Source: Nocardia jiangxiensis NBRC 101359
GTDB taxonomy: Bacteria > Actinomycetota > Actinomycetes > Mycobacteriales > Mycobacteriaceae
Assembly: GCF_000308615.1 (NCBI RefSeq)
Contig: NZ_BAGB01000002.1
Coordinates: 1 to 64,000, forward strand
Length of the DNA: 64,000 nucleotides
Direction: 5' to 3'
How positions within the stretch are numbered: the stretch's first letter is position 1; each line of letters begins with the position of its first letter. Both the position numbers and the translations under genes were made by a program. Below, piece by piece: positions 25,900 through 35,268 of the stretch. The notes under the pieces were generated by a model, which saw nothing but the letters and a program-made list of their open reading frames with translations, had not been told where the DNA came from and did not search any database.

Positions 25900-27380
25900 G
25901 CCGGTTCCCCCTTCGCCTGGTGGCTCGAGTCGGTACGCAGTATCTCGGTGGGCGGGTTGCTGGTCGGTGCGCTGTGGACCCTCCGGCTCGGCGCCGGTGC
26001 ACGGGCCGCGTCGGAGATCCTTATCAACAATGCCAGCACTGCGTACTCGGCCAGCAGCGCAGATCCGCCGTACGACAGGAAAGGCGTGGTCAGGCCGCTG
26101 CGTGGGATCAATTTCGTGACACCGCCCACTACCACGAACACCTGCGCGGCGATGGTGAAGGCCAGGCCGGCGGCGAGCAGTTTGCCGAAGCTGTCCCGTA
26201 CCGCCAGCGCCGTGCGCAGACCGCGCACCACCAACATGGTGAACAGCACCAGCACCGCGGCCAGCCCGATCAGCCCGAGCTCCTCGCCGACCGTGGCGAC
26301 GATGAAATCGGTCGCGGCGAAGGGCACCTGATCGGGACGCCCGTTACCCAGGCCGGTACCGGCGAGTCCGCCGGTGGCCAGCCCGAACAGCGACTGCGCG
26401 ATCTGGTAACCGGTGTTGTTGTAGTCCGAGAAGGGATGTAGCCAGGTGTGCAACTGCGCTCGCAGCGGTCCGAACGTGTTGTAGGCGAAGATCAATCCGA
26501 TGACCAGAAGTACCCCGCCGACGACGAGCCAACCCACCCGCTCGGTCGCGATGTACAGCAGCGCCAGCACGGTGCCGAAGATCAGCAGCGATACGCCCAG
26601 ATCCCGTTCGAACACCAGCACCCCGACGCCGACCACCCAGGCCAGCACGAGCGGGCCCAGATCGCGCAGCCGCGGCAGCTCGATGCCGAACGCGTGCCGT
26701 CCGGCCGCGGTGAACCAGTCGCGTTTGGACACCAGCAGCGCCGCGACGAACACGACCAGCAGGATCTTCGCGAATTCGCCCGGCTGCACGGTGAATCCGG
26801 GCAACCGAACCCAGATCTTCGCGTGATTGGTCGTGGCGAATCGTTCCGGCAGCACCGCGGGCAGCAGCAGCAACACCAGGCCCAGCGCCCCGATGGAGTA
26901 GTTGTAGCGCGCCAGGGTGCGATAGTCGCGCAGCACCACCAGCACGGTGGCCAGGATCAGGATGCCCGCCGCGGTCCACAGCACCTGGTGGTCGACGTCG
27001 GGGGAGGGGATAGGGAGTGAGTTGGTGCGCGCGGTCTGCGCCGCGGCCAGATCCAGGCGGTGGATCAGCACCAGGCCCAGGCCGTTCAGCAGCGCCGCGA
27101 TCGGCAGCAGCAGCGGATCGGCGAACGGCGCGAAACGTCGCACGGCCAGGTGGGCGACCGAGAACAGCGCCAGATAGGCCAGAGCCAGTTCGGCGCACTC
27201 CCAGGAGATGCCCTGATCCTGCGCGGCCTCCACCAGCACCAGGGCGACGGTGGTCACGACGACCGCGGTCCCCAGCAGCAGAAGTTCGACGTTACGGCGA
27301 GTCGAGGGCGGTGGCGCAGGGGCGAACCCGCCCGGAGGACTCGGGAAGGCCCCCGCAGACAGCGGTGCCGGAGCGGACAT
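25896..27380 (-). CDS. rodA: SEDS-family peptidoglycan glycosyltransferase RodA/FtsW-like
   Basis: This 494-aa polytopic protein polymerises lipid II in partnership with PbpA. At least ten membrane segments are visible from LLLLGTAVVVTTVALVLVEA onward, and the SEDS core is present in FATTNHAKIWVRLPGFTVQP, PGEFAKILLVVF and LIPRSGLTTPFLSYGGSALL. The start ATG overlaps the pstP stop by one base (TGATG), and the stop overlaps the pbpA start. The tail is polar and Pro-rich. Confidence 0.95.
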   Translation of the reverse strand: MSAPAPLSAGAFPSPPGGFAPAPPPSTRRNVELLLLGTAVVVTTVALVLVEAAQDQGISWECAELALAYLALFSVAHLAVRRFAPFADPLLLPIAALLNGLGLVLIHRLDLAAAQTARTNSLPIPSPDVDHQVLWTAAGILILATVLVVLRDYRTLARYNYSIGALGLVLLLLPAVLPERFATTNHAKIWVRLPGFTVQPGEFAKILLVVFVAALLVSKRDWFTAAGRHAFGIELPRLRDLGPLVLAWVVGVGVLVFERDLGVSLLIFGTVLALLYIATERVGWLVVGGVLLVIGLIFAYNTFGPLRAQLHTWLHPFSDYNNTGYQIAQSLFGLATGGLAGTGLGNGRPDQVPFAATDFIVATVGEELGLIGLAAVLVLFTMLVVRGLRTALAVRDSFGKLLAAGLAFTIAAQVFVVVGGVTKLIPRSGLTTPFLSYGGSALLAEYAVLALLIRISDAARAPAPSRRVHSAPTSNPPTEILRTDSSHQAKGEPA

Positions 27381-28858
27381 CAGTCCGCCTTCCTGCAGTT
27401 CTCCCCCGGAGTTTGCGGGGCCTGCGACGCCGTCGTCGGCGTGGCGGGCGCTGTGGTGGTGGGCGCGGGCGCGCCGGGATGTCCGTCGCCGCTGGCGGGC
27501 GCCGGCTGGGCGGGGGCCGGTGTGGCGCCGGTCGGAGTGGCGGGGCTGGTCGTGGGTGCCGGATTCTGCGTGGGCTGCGGCGTCGAGGCCGGGGTGCTGA
27601 TGCACGCGGGCAGCAGATCCTGCTGGGCGAGTTTGGCGAGCTGACGGCGCGCGTCGTCGAGGGCGCCCGGGGGCAGGCCGTTGTTCACCTTGTCCCGGCC
27701 GGTCTGCTCGAGATCGGCGACCTGCAACTGCTTGCAGCCCGACGGAAAGCTCTCACCCGGGCTCGCCAGGCCGAGCTCCCCGTCGTGCTGCACGCACGCG
27801 ATCTGGTTCACCTCGTGGATCGAATAGCCGAGCACCGATCCGGGCAGCCCGCGCACGATCACGACGTTGCCGTTGTCCGCGCCGACGTAATAGTTGTTGC
27901 GAATCATCTTGTAGCCCACCACCAGTCCGACCGCGACGGCCGCGATCAGCGCGAGGGACAACAGGATCCAGCGCAGCTTGTGACTCTTGCGGGGCTCGGG
28001 CTCCGCGGCCACGGCGGGGCGGCGCGGAGCCGCGCGCGGCGGGCGCATCGCCGCGGCACGACCGGCGGCGGTGTTCGGCGGCGGAGTGTCCTCGTCCTCA
28101 CCGGAGGCGGCGCCGGCCACGATCGGATGGCTCTGGCCGTAGTCCAGATCGATGACGTCCGCGACGACGACGGTGACGTTGTCCGGACCGCCGCTGCGCA
28201 GGGCGAGCTCGATGAGGCGGTCGGCCGCCTCGTCGGTGTTGCCCTCCCGCAACGTATTTCCGATCGTCTCGTCGCTGACCACGTCGGACAGGCCGTCCGA
28301 GCACAGCAGGTAGCGATCGCCCGCCCGTGCCTCGCGCATGATCAGTGTGGGATCGATCTCATTGCCGGTCAGCGCCCGCATGATCAGTGACCGCTGCGGA
28401 TGGGTGTGCGCCTGTTCGGGCGTGATCCGGCCCTCGTCGACCAGCGACTGCACGAACGTGTCGTCGCGGGTGATCTGAGCCAGCTCGTTGTCGCGGAACA
28501 GGTACGCACGCGAATCGCCGATATGCGCCAGGCCGAGTTTCTTGCCCGCGAACAGGATTGCGGTGAGCGTGGTGCCCATGCCGTCCAGCTCGGGCTCTTC
28601 CTCGACCTGATCGGCGATGGCGGCGTTACCCGCGTGCACCGCGCGATCCAGCTTGCCGAGCAGATCGTCGCCGGGCTCGTCATCGTCGAGATGCGCGAGT
28701 GCGGCGATCATCAATTGGGAGGCGACTTCACCGGCGGCATGGCCGCCCATTCCGTCGGCCAGCGCGAGTAGGCGCGCACCGGCGTAGACGGAATCCTCGT
28801 TGTTGCCTCGGACGAGTCCGCGGTCGCTGCGCGCCGCGTAACGGAGAACAAGTGTCAC
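27380..28858 (-). CDS. pstP: PP2C-family protein phosphatase PstP
   Basis: The 492-aa phosphatase reverses PknA/PknB phosphorylation. The PP2C domain covers residues 1-235 with metal-binding motifs RGNNEDSVY, LALADGMGGHAAGE, HIGDSRAYL, and CSDGLSD with GGPDNVTVVVADV. A single membrane helix (LRWILLSLALIAAVAVGLVVG without the first residues, about 298-318) follows. The external part ends in an unusually long Pro/Ala/Thr-rich tail. It overlaps fhaB by four bases. Confidence 0.96.
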   Translation of the reverse strand: MTLVLRYAARSDRGLVRGNNEDSVYAGARLLALADGMGGHAAGEVASQLMIAALAHLDDDEPGDDLLGKLDRAVHAGNAAIADQVEEEPELDGMGTTLTAILFAGKKLGLAHIGDSRAYLFRDNELAQITRDDTFVQSLVDEGRITPEQAHTHPQRSLIMRALTGNEIDPTLIMREARAGDRYLLCSDGLSDVVSDETIGNTLREGNTDEAADRLIELALRSGGPDNVTVVVADVIDLDYGQSHPIVAGAASGEDEDTPPPNTAAGRAAAMRPPRAAPRRPAVAAEPEPRKSHKLRWILLSLALIAAVAVGLVVGYKMIRNNYYVGADNGNVVIVRGLPGSVLGYSIHEVNQIACVQHDGELGLASPGESFPSGCKQLQVADLEQTGRDKVNNGLPPGALDDARRQLAKLAQQDLLPACISTPASTPQPTQNPAPTTSPATPTGATPAPAQPAPASGDGHPGAPAPTTTAPATPTTASQAPQTPGENCRKAD

Positions 28859-29322
28859 GATCGCAGCTCGATCACTGTCTTACCGACACGGACGGGGGAC
28901 CCGAGCGGAACCCGCACCGGGGTGGTGACCTTCGCGCGGTCGAGATAGGTGCCGTTGGTGGAACCCAGATCTTCGACGTACCAGTCCTCGCCTCGCGGCG
29001 AGAGTCGCGCATGCCTGGTCGAGGCATAGTCATCGGTGAGTACCAGCGTGGAATCGTCGGCGCGCCCGATGAGCACCGGTTGGGCGCCCAGGGTGATGCG
29101 TGTGCCGGCGAGTGAACCTTGAGTCACCACTAGATACTTGGCGCCCTTCTGGCCACGGCTGAAGGATGGCAGCACCGCGGAACCGCGTGCGGCCCGGGGC
29201 TGGATCCGAATGCCGGATGCCGCGTAGATGTCGCTGCGCAGGGTCCGGAGCACCGCCCATACGAACAGCCACAACAGCAGTAGGAACCCCGCACGGGTCA
29301 ATTGCAGGATCAGTCCCTGCAC
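28855..29322 (-). CDS. fhaB: FHA-domain protein FhaB (FipA-like)
   Basis: The 155-aa protein has an N-terminal membrane helix (RAGFLLLLWLFVWAVLRTL) and a C-terminal FHA domain (about residues 70-150) with IGRADDSTLVLTDDYASTRH and [10 protein letters not shown], which binds phosphothreonine. In mycobacteria it links kinase signalling to division proteins. The start is GTG 29322, as MQGL is the conserved opening in the family; GGAGG lies eight bases upstream. It leads the fhaB-pstP-rodA-pbpA-pknA-pknB operon. Confidence 0.93.
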   Translation of the reverse strand: MQGLILQLTRAGFLLLLWLFVWAVLRTLRSDIYAASGIRIQPRAARGSAVLPSFSRGQKGAKYLVVTQGSLAGTRITLGAQPVLIGRADDSTLVLTDDYASTRHARLSPRGEDWYVEDLGSTNGTYLDRAKVTTPVRVPLGSPVRVGKTVIELRS

Positions 29323-29507
29323 GGTGCTCCACCTCCTGTTTCGGCCGATGTGGGTACGACGGTCCCACCCCCAACCGGCTTGCTGGTCAGCACGGACCTG
29401 CTGCCGACCGAGGGCTGGCAGCATCATAGGGCCGATGACCGGTTGCGACCACGATAAGGGCGAGTTTTTCGCGCCGCATCGCGACCTGCATCGGCGAGCT
29501 TACGGGA

Positions 29508-30899
29508 TCAGACGATTCGGATCAGGATCTCGGAATGTCCGGCGCGGATGATATCGCCGTCGGCGAGCTGCCAATCCTGCACCGGCGAGCCGTTGACCAG
29601 CGTTCCGTTGGTGGAACCGAGGTCCGAGAGCATCGCGACCTGACCGTCCCACCGGACCTCGATGTGGCGGCGGGACACCCCGGTATCGGGAAGCCGGAAG
29701 TGCGCATCCTGGCCGCGGCCGATGATGTTGCTTCCCTCACGCAGCTGATAGGTCCGGCCGCTGCCGTCGTCGAGCTGGAGGGTGGCCGAGTACCCCGAAC
29801 CGCCCGCGGGCGCCTGGCCGGGAGCGGCGTAGCCGCCCTGCTGCTGGCCGTAGCCCTGGTCGTAGCCGGGCTGCTGGCCGTAGCCGCCCTGTTCGTAGCC
29901 GCCCTGCTGCTGGCCGTAGCCCTGCTGGTAGCCCTGGTCGTACCCGCCCTGCTGCTGACCGTAACCCTGGTCGTAGCCGCTCGGTGCCTGGCCGTATGTC
30001 TGCTGTTGGCCGTAACCACCCTGGTCCGCGTAGCCCTGTTGTTGCCCGTAGGCCTGGTCGCTGTAGCCCTGGTGGCCCTGTTCGGCATAACCCTGCTGGC
30101 CGTAACCGCCCTGGTCGTACCCGCCGTGCTGGTCGTACCCCTGGTCGTATCCGTGCTGGTCGTAGCCCTGCTGCTGGCCGTAGCCCCCGCCACCCTGCTG
30201 GTAGTCCTGACCGTTCTGGTAGTCGCCGTACCCCTGCTGCGCATCGGGTGCGGCGTATTCGCCACCGGCCGGAGCCTGGTAGCCACCACCCTGCGGAGTC
30301 TGATAGCCACCGCGGCCGTAGTCGTCGTAGCCCTGGGCGGGGCGGCCCGCCGGCGGCGGCGCGTACCCGCGGTTGCGTGGATCGGACTCCGCGGGCTCAC
30401 GGCTCGGGTCGTAGCCTGAGTTCTGCGTCATGGGGCCAGCTCCTGGTTGCGGGTTTGCGGTTCTTTGTCGGGGTGGTCCAGGTCGGCCGGGTGAGGGCCC
30501 GCGGGCCGCCGGGTTTCGGCGGTCCGCGTCGGGATCGACCCGACCGCGAGTCCTGAACTGCCCGGTGTGCAGCGTAGGGGATGGTTCGAATTCGACGTGT
30601 ACTTCACCGTAGGTCTGCCACCCCTGTTCGCGGATGTAATCCTGCAGGTGTTTGGCGAACGCCCGGGTGGTGAGATCGTGATCGGCATCGAGTTGCTGCA
30701 GGTCCGACGCATTGATGGTGATGGTGTAGCTGTTGGGAGCCAGCAGATGGCCACCCTCTAGTTCGGTGACCTGATCGGAAGCCTCACGCTGGAGTGCCGC
30801 CTCCACCTCCTGCGGGACGACACTACCGCCGAAGACGCGCGCGAACACGTCCCCGACCGCCCCCTGCAGGCGGCGTTCGAAGCGGGTCACGAACCCCAT
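29508..30899 (-). CDS. fhaA: FHA-domain protein FhaA
   Basis: The 463-aa regulator binds phosphorylated partners of the kinases, including MviN in mycobacteria. The N-terminal FhaA_N domain is at residues 1-120 ([20 protein letters not shown]). A long low-complexity middle of Gly-Tyr-Gln repeats ([15 protein letters not shown] units, about 170-365) follows. The FHA domain is at the C-terminus with [20 protein letters not shown] and [20 protein letters not shown] precedes ATG 30899, which sits at the standard family start. It has its own 185-bp gap before fhaB. Confidence 0.95.
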   Translation of the reverse strand: MGFVTRFERRLQGAVGDVFARVFGGSVVPQEVEAALQREASDQVTELEGGHLLAPNSYTITINASDLQQLDADHDLTTRAFAKHLQDYIREQGWQTYGEVHVEFEPSPTLHTGQFRTRGRVDPDADRRNPAARGPSPGRPGPPRQRTANPQPGAGPMTQNSGYDPSREPAESDPRNRGYAPPPAGRPAQGYDDYGRGGYQTPQGGGYQAPAGGEYAAPDAQQGYGDYQNGQDYQQGGGGYGQQQGYDQHGYDQGYDQHGGYDQGGYGQQGYAEQGHQGYSDQAYGQQQGYADQGGYGQQQTYGQAPSGYDQGYGQQQGGYDQGYQQGYGQQQGGYEQGGYGQQPGYDQGYGQQQGGYAAPGQAPAGGSGYSATLQLDDGSGRTYQLREGSNIIGRGQDAHFRLPDTGVSRRHIEVRWDGQVAMLSDLGSTNGTLVNGSPVQDWQLADGDIIRAGHSEILIRIV

Positions 30900-31130
30900 C
30901 TCTGCCTCCTCCGGTGCACATGCGTCGGGTCGTCTGTTCGGGATTGACGACACGCCGATAGGGCGTGTCGACGTGGGGACACGGTCACTGCATGATATCC
31001 ATCGATCGTCCACACCTGTAACTCCCGGCGCTACCCGAGGGTTCCCAATCCTCCACAGCGCCCCGTGTAGGTCCGTGAACAGGCGATTTCGTCTCGACTG
31101 CGCCCCCGTGCTACTGTCTTCCAGTCGCTC

Positions 31131-31216
31131 GGGCGAGTGGCGGAATGGCAGACGCGCTGGCTTCAGGTGCCAGTGTCCTTCGGGACGTGGGGGTTCAAGT
31201 CCCCCTTCGCCCACCA
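31131..31216 (+). tRNA. tRNA-Leu (anticodon CAG), CCA encoded
   Basis: A class II tRNA with a long variable arm (TGTCCTTCGGGACG) reads on the plus strand. The anticodon stem CTGGC/GCCAG holds loop TTCAGGT with anticodon CAG. The T arm is GGGGGTTCAAGTCCCCC, the discriminator A is at 31213 and CCA is encoded at 31214-31216. It marks the end of the fhaA-pknB region, as in M. tuberculosis. Confidence 0.97.
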
Positions 31217-31219
31217 GAA

Positions 31220-31259
31220 CGAGGAAGGGCCGGAGTTCAACTCCGGCCCTTCCTCGTTT
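31220..31259 (+). terminator. Strong rho-independent terminator after tRNA-Leu
   Basis: A perfect 16-bp stem, CGAGGAAGGGCCGGAG at 31220-31235 and CTCCGGCCCTTCCTCG at 31241-31256, closes a 5-base loop and is followed by TTTC. It begins four bases after the encoded CCA. Confidence 0.93.
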
Positions 31260-31337
31260 CCGTATACCGATGCCGCGCCCGGTATAGCCCGATCGCAGAA
31301 TCGGTGTGGTTTGTCAGGAATTTCACACGCGCGGCCG

Positions 31338-31951
31338 ATGTGGCGAGACACCGGAACTCGCGCGGTCAGGGGGCGGCTCTGCACGCCCGCCGATTGGCGT
31401 GCGCAGGTGGATCGGGTGTGCCGGGCCAGAGCGAAGCCGGCGGAACTACACGGTGGTACCAGTACCAGTCTCGAGCCGGTGGGGATCGCAATCGGTTACC
31501 GTCTGCTCACGGGCGACGATATCGCCGAGTACCTGCCCTGGCTGCGTGAACTGTACGGAACCAGTTTCCGCCGGATTGCCGAGCGATACAGCGGGCTGAA
31601 TCTGGAAACGGACAGTTCGGTTACTTCCGCCGTGAACATCAATGTGCTGCGGGCGGTCAGGGATACGAGTGGCACGTCGATTCCGATCCGGCGACGGGCC
31701 TGCTTTTCCTGAGCACTCATCCTGACGGCGAAGGGGGAAGCCTGGAATTGCGTACCTCCGACGACAACCTCCTCAGTATTCCGCCTCGTGCCGGAACCCT
31801 CGCTGTTTCCGATGCTCGTGGGTGTCCGTACCGGGTGAGCCCGCCGACGCGGGCGGTGCGAATTTCGGCGCCCATGAACTACTTCGTTTCCGGGGAGCCG
31901 CGATACCGTCCCGACGACCTCGACACCGCGCTGTACGCACAGCAGAACTGA
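31338..31951 (+). pseudogene. Frameshifted 2OG-Fe(II) oxygenase
   Basis: Two adjacent frames together encode one oxygenase of about 205 residues. The first (from ATG 31338) contains TPADWRAQVDRV, GYRLLTGDDIAEYLPWLREL and TSAVNINVLR. The second continues with GGQGYEWHVDSDPATGLLFL, then THPDGEGGSLELR and ISAPMNYFVSGEPRY, ending at 31951. The HxD iron motif (HVD) is in the second frame. One base appears lost in the G run at 31651-31653, since CGGGGC would restore the frame. The usual distal His of the family appears as Tyr (CPYRV). It is either a real pseudogene or an assembly error. Confidence 0.75.
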
Positions 31952-32075
31952 CGGTCGCACCCGTCCGCCGACCGGAACTGATCATTTGACCAGCTAGGTC
32001 CTTTCGGTACGCTTCGTCGGTCGTGGATGATCGTGCCGCGGCCGGTCGGGAATGCGAAACAGGCAGGTGGCAGCC

Positions 32076-33521
32076 ATGAAACGAACTCGTCGGCGTGGTG
32101 CGGTACGGCTGCGCACGGCAGTGACCGCGATGTGTGCGGCGGGGCTGCTCGTGGCCGGGACGCCCGCGCAGGCCGCGACATTCTGGGGTCCGTTCGCCGC
32201 GCCGAGCCCCGCGCTCGGGCCGCAGGGAAGCTCGACGATGCATGCCGATGCCGGGTCCTCCGATGCCACTGCGCTGGCCGGGCCCGGAGTGCGTGCGGTG
32301 CACACGACGATCTATCCGCTCGCCGCGGCCTGCCCGACCCTGCTCCAGGGTTCGGACGGAATGGTGGTGGCGCTGTGCACGACCATGGCGGGGCGGACGC
32401 CGACGGTGGAGCTGATCGATCCGGATATGACCGGTGCGCTCGGAACTGCCTCGGCCACACTGCCTCTGGCGAAGGGCGGTCTGCTCGGCGGGGTGTACGC
32501 CTATCTGGACAACGCGAATCGGCTGGTGGTCGTGGACGGGCAGCGGCGGCTGCTGCGGATCGCGCATTCGCGGGATGCGGCCGGACGGTGGTCACTGCAG
32601 GTGGTCTCGTCGGTCGATCTGTCCGGGGCGGTGCCCGCCGGGGACAGCGTGGTCGGGCTGGTTCCGGATCCGTCCGGGGCGGTGTGGTTCGCGACCGAAC
32701 ATGCGGTGGCCGGGCGGGTGGATCCGTCCGGACGGGCGGCGGCGATCCCGCTGGGCGGCGGGGAGATGGTGGAGAACAGCATCTCCGCCACCCCGAACGG
32801 CCGCATCGCCGTGGCGACCACGCATGCGCTGTACGAACTGCGGTCCGGTGTTTCCGGGAATCCGGAAGTGCTGTGGCGCAAGGCTTACGATCGCGGCCCC
32901 GGGCGCAAGCCAGGGCAACTCAGCTGGGGTACCGGATCGACGCCGGTGTACTTCGGTCCGGACAGCGGTGCGGACTACGTGGCCATCGTCGATAACGCGG
33001 CCGGTGCGGCCCATCTGCTGATATTCCGTTCCGGGACAGGACAGTTGATGTGCTCGCAGCCGGTGCTCACCCACGGCGGGCCGGGTAGCGAGAACGCTCC
33101 GATCGGGCTGGGCCGCACGGTCGTGGTGGCGAGCACCTACGGCTATCCGTATCCGACGCTGCCGCAGGGCGCCGGTCCGGCGGTGCCGCCGACGGCGCCG
33201 TTCGCCGGCGGGATGACTCGCGTGGATGTCGGGACGTCCGGTTGTCACACTGTCTGGGACAACAAGGTTCGCAGTTCGGCCGTGCCGATGCTGTCCGCCG
33301 CCGACGGCCTGATCTACACGGTGAATCGGATCGGTCCCGCTGCCGCCACCGCGGTGGACGGTTTCGAATTCACCGCTGTGAACGCCGATACCGGTGCGAT
33401 CGCCGCGCACAGCCCGCTGCCCGGCACGATCGTGGAGGATCCGTTGCAGACCGCGCCGTTGATCACCCGGGATCACCGGGTGTTGCAGGGCACGCTGAGC
33501 GGGATCGTGCGCATCGGGTGA
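32076..33521 (+). CDS. Secreted propeller-like protein, hypothetical
   Basis: The 481-aa protein starts with a Sec/Tat-type signal (KRTRRRGAVRLRTAVTAM, then a hydrophobic run and AQA cleavage near residue 34). The mature part has repeated beta units (NANRLVVVDGQRRLLRIA, SGAVWFATEHAVAGRV, GLIYTVNRIG), typical of a seven-bladed PQQ/quinoprotein-like or SMP-30-like propeller. There are no obvious catalytic motifs. It would act outside the membrane, perhaps as a scaffold or lactonase-like protein, but no function can be assigned. ATG 32076 follows GGTGGC; an ATG eight codons upstream is possible. Confidence 0.75.
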   Translation: MKRTRRRGAVRLRTAVTAMCAAGLLVAGTPAQAATFWGPFAAPSPALGPQGSSTMHADAGSSDATALAGPGVRAVHTTIYPLAAACPTLLQGSDGMVVALCTTMAGRTPTVELIDPDMTGALGTASATLPLAKGGLLGGVYAYLDNANRLVVVDGQRRLLRIAHSRDAAGRWSLQVVSSVDLSGAVPAGDSVVGLVPDPSGAVWFATEHAVAGRVDPSGRAAAIPLGGGEMVENSISATPNGRIAVATTHALYELRSGVSGNPEVLWRKAYDRGPGRKPGQLSWGTGSTPVYFGPDSGADYVAIVDNAAGAAHLLIFRSGTGQLMCSQPVLTHGGPGSENAPIGLGRTVVVASTYGYPYPTLPQGAGPAVPPTAPFAGGMTRVDVGTSGCHTVWDNKVRSSAVPMLSAADGLIYTVNRIGPAAATAVDGFEFTAVNADTGAIAAHSPLPGTIVEDPLQTAPLITRDHRVLQGTLSGIVRIG

Positions 33522-33734
33522 TGCGCTGAGCCACTGTCGCTCGCCATCTGCCGAGATCAGCGGGTGTGATCTTCGCCGCACTCAGGTCTGCCTAATTGGG
33601 GTCGAACCGACTCTTCGGGGTGATAGCGGGCTGATCTGAAACGTTCGTAGATCAGTGTCTGACAGCGAATAATCGGGTGCATATGCGCCGATTGCCTGTT
33701 ACTGCTGAACGGCTTTCCGGAACGCGCCGAGAGT

Positions 33735-33753
33735 AACAAACTTCAAGTTTGTT
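33735..33753. promoter_or_regulatory. Near-perfect 19-bp operator-like palindrome
   Basis: AACAAACTT, a central C, and AAGTTTGTT form perfect 9-bp arms. With one inserted T the symmetry extends to AGT...ACT on both sides. The AT-rich sequence is unusual in this genome and resembles a repressor site. No annotated gene starts near it. Confidence 0.55.
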
Positions 33754-34079
33754 TACTGGCTGGCTACCTTTTTGTCGCTGTCTGTTGATGTGACAAATAT
33801 GCAGGTGAACTGCCGTTTTTAAGGTATGTGGACATCAAGTGAACAGAATTGGCAAACCTTACCTCGAGACTGAACGGGTTAATCCGTCTCTTCGATCCGG
33901 AGGAATGGGAGAGTTCGGGCGGAGGTTGGATCGGCAGGCCCTGTCAAGTGCATTGATGGCGACGCTATGCGTTTGCCGAAGGTGTCGGACATGCTGTCCG
34001 ACATGCGGTTTTCGGGCTGTGGCATATACGCCGAGGGAGGTTGCGTGGGCATAACGATTGTGTAGAGTTGACGGTAACG

Positions 34080-34113
34080 CTGGCCGCAGCTGAGCTGGAC
34101 TCGCTGCGGCCAG
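34080..34113. terminator. Hairpin between convergent units
   Basis: CTGGCCGCAGC (34080-34090) and GCTGCGGCCAG (34103-34113) form a perfect 11-bp stem with a 12-base loop. It lies 57 bp past the stop of the SpoIIM-family gene on the minus strand and 15 bp past the tiny frame on the plus strand. It could end either transcript. Confidence 0.65.
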
Positions 34114-34169
34114 TGGCTCTCAAATTCTCCGCTCGGATCGTCCCTCTCGGACCCGCGGATCACCTCTTG

Positions 34170-35144
34170 TTAACCGGCTGTGCGCCCGCTGGTAACTGCC
34201 GACTCCTGCACCGCACGCCGCCCGACGCCGAACACATAGGTCAGGAAGGCCAGCTCGGCCACCACACCGATACCGATGCGCACCGGCGCGGGCCAGCCGC
34301 TCGGGGTGATGAAGCCCTCGATCGTGCCCGACACCGCCAACACGCCCACCAGACCCAGCGCCACCGTCGCCGAGGCCCGGCCCTGTCGGGCCAGCGCCTG
34401 TGCACGAGAGAATCGGCCCGGGTCGATCAGCGTCCAGCCCAGTTTCAGGCCCGTGCCGCCGGCGACGAAAACCGCTGTCAGTTCCAGCATTCCGTGCGGG
34501 AGGATGAACCCGAAGAAGGCGTCCAGACGGCCCGCGTCGGCCATCAGGCCCGCCGAGATGCCCAGATTCAGCGCGTTCATGAACAGCGCGTACACCGCCG
34601 GGAGAATCAGCAGCCCGGTGAACAGGGCGACCGCGGAAACCCACGCGTTGTGGGTCCACACCTGGGCGGCGAACGCCTCGTGCGGATGCTCGGAGTAGTA
34701 GGTCTCGAACTCACCGCCCGGTCCGGTCAGATCGTGATTGTCGTTGGCCAGGCCCAGAATCCTTCGGGCCGAACCGGATCCGGACACCCAGGTGCCCAAC
34801 CCGGCGGTGACCGCCAGGAAGACCGCGGCCACACCGAGCCACCACGGCCACACGCGATACAGCGCTGCGGGGAAGGTGTGCGTGAAGAATCGTCCGACCG
34901 CGCGCCACGCCTCGACCCGCGTGCCGAGCACCCGCCCGCGCGCCCTGGTCAGCAAGGCGCTCAGGCCGCCGATCAACTCCGGATCCGGGGAATGCGACTG
35001 CAATCGGGACAACTGCTGGGAGGTGCGGCGGTACAGCGTCATCAGCTCATCGGCCTCGGCGCCGGACAGGCGGCGCTGCCGGGTCAGCTGATCCAGCCGA
35101 TCCCAGGCAGGTCGGTTGGTATACGCATATGCGTCCACGTCCAT
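34170..35144 (-). CDS. Stage II sporulation protein M family membrane protein
   Basis: The 324-aa protein has a soluble helical N-terminus (MDVDAYAYTNRPAWDRLDQL) and five or six membrane segments of the SpoIIM family, with the signature HGMLELTAVFVAGGTGLKLG. Family members form gates or channels in spore-formers; the role in non-sporing actinomycetes is unknown. It corresponds to Rv3694c and sits divergent from the RDD gene, in the same block as MoxR and DUF58. Confidence 0.88.
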   Translation of the reverse strand: MDVDAYAYTNRPAWDRLDQLTRQRRLSGAEADELMTLYRRTSQQLSRLQSHSPDPELIGGLSALLTRARGRVLGTRVEAWRAVGRFFTHTFPAALYRVWPWWLGVAAVFLAVTAGLGTWVSGSGSARRILGLANDNHDLTGPGGEFETYYSEHPHEAFAAQVWTHNAWVSAVALFTGLLILPAVYALFMNALNLGISAGLMADAGRLDAFFGFILPHGMLELTAVFVAGGTGLKLGWTLIDPGRFSRAQALARQGRASATVALGLVGVLAVSGTIEGFITPSGWPAPVRIGIGVVAELAFLTYVFGVGRRAVQESAVTSGRTAG

Positions 35145-35268
35145 CGGATGCCTCCCGTACCCGCCGATTCCGGCCGCTGATCGGATACGAGGCTAGCCTG
35201 TCGCACCGACAATCCGTTCCCGACCGGGACGAGGCGAGCCGCGCAACACGATTAGGCTGTCGAGCATC

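Larger units (their letters stand above)
33522..34169. other. Gene-poor stretch with palindromes and one tiny open frame
   Basis: This 650-bp interval between convergent genes is less GC-rich than its surroundings. It contains an operator-like palindrome (33735-33753), a second perfect one (33983-33991 with 33995-34003, TGTCGGACA/TGTCCGACA) and a terminator-like hairpin (34080-34113). A 32-codon frame at 33967-34065 (MRLPKVSDMLSDMRFSGC, then GIYAEGGCVGITIV) lies between them without a clear ribosome site. It may be a small transcription unit; nothing is proven. Confidence 0.45.

Noticed and set aside
29535..30419. Leu/Val/Ala-rich frame opposite the FhaA repeats
   Set aside because: Its apparent membrane helices come from reading the Gly-Tyr-Gln repeat codons of fhaA backwards. 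No ribosome site and no family.
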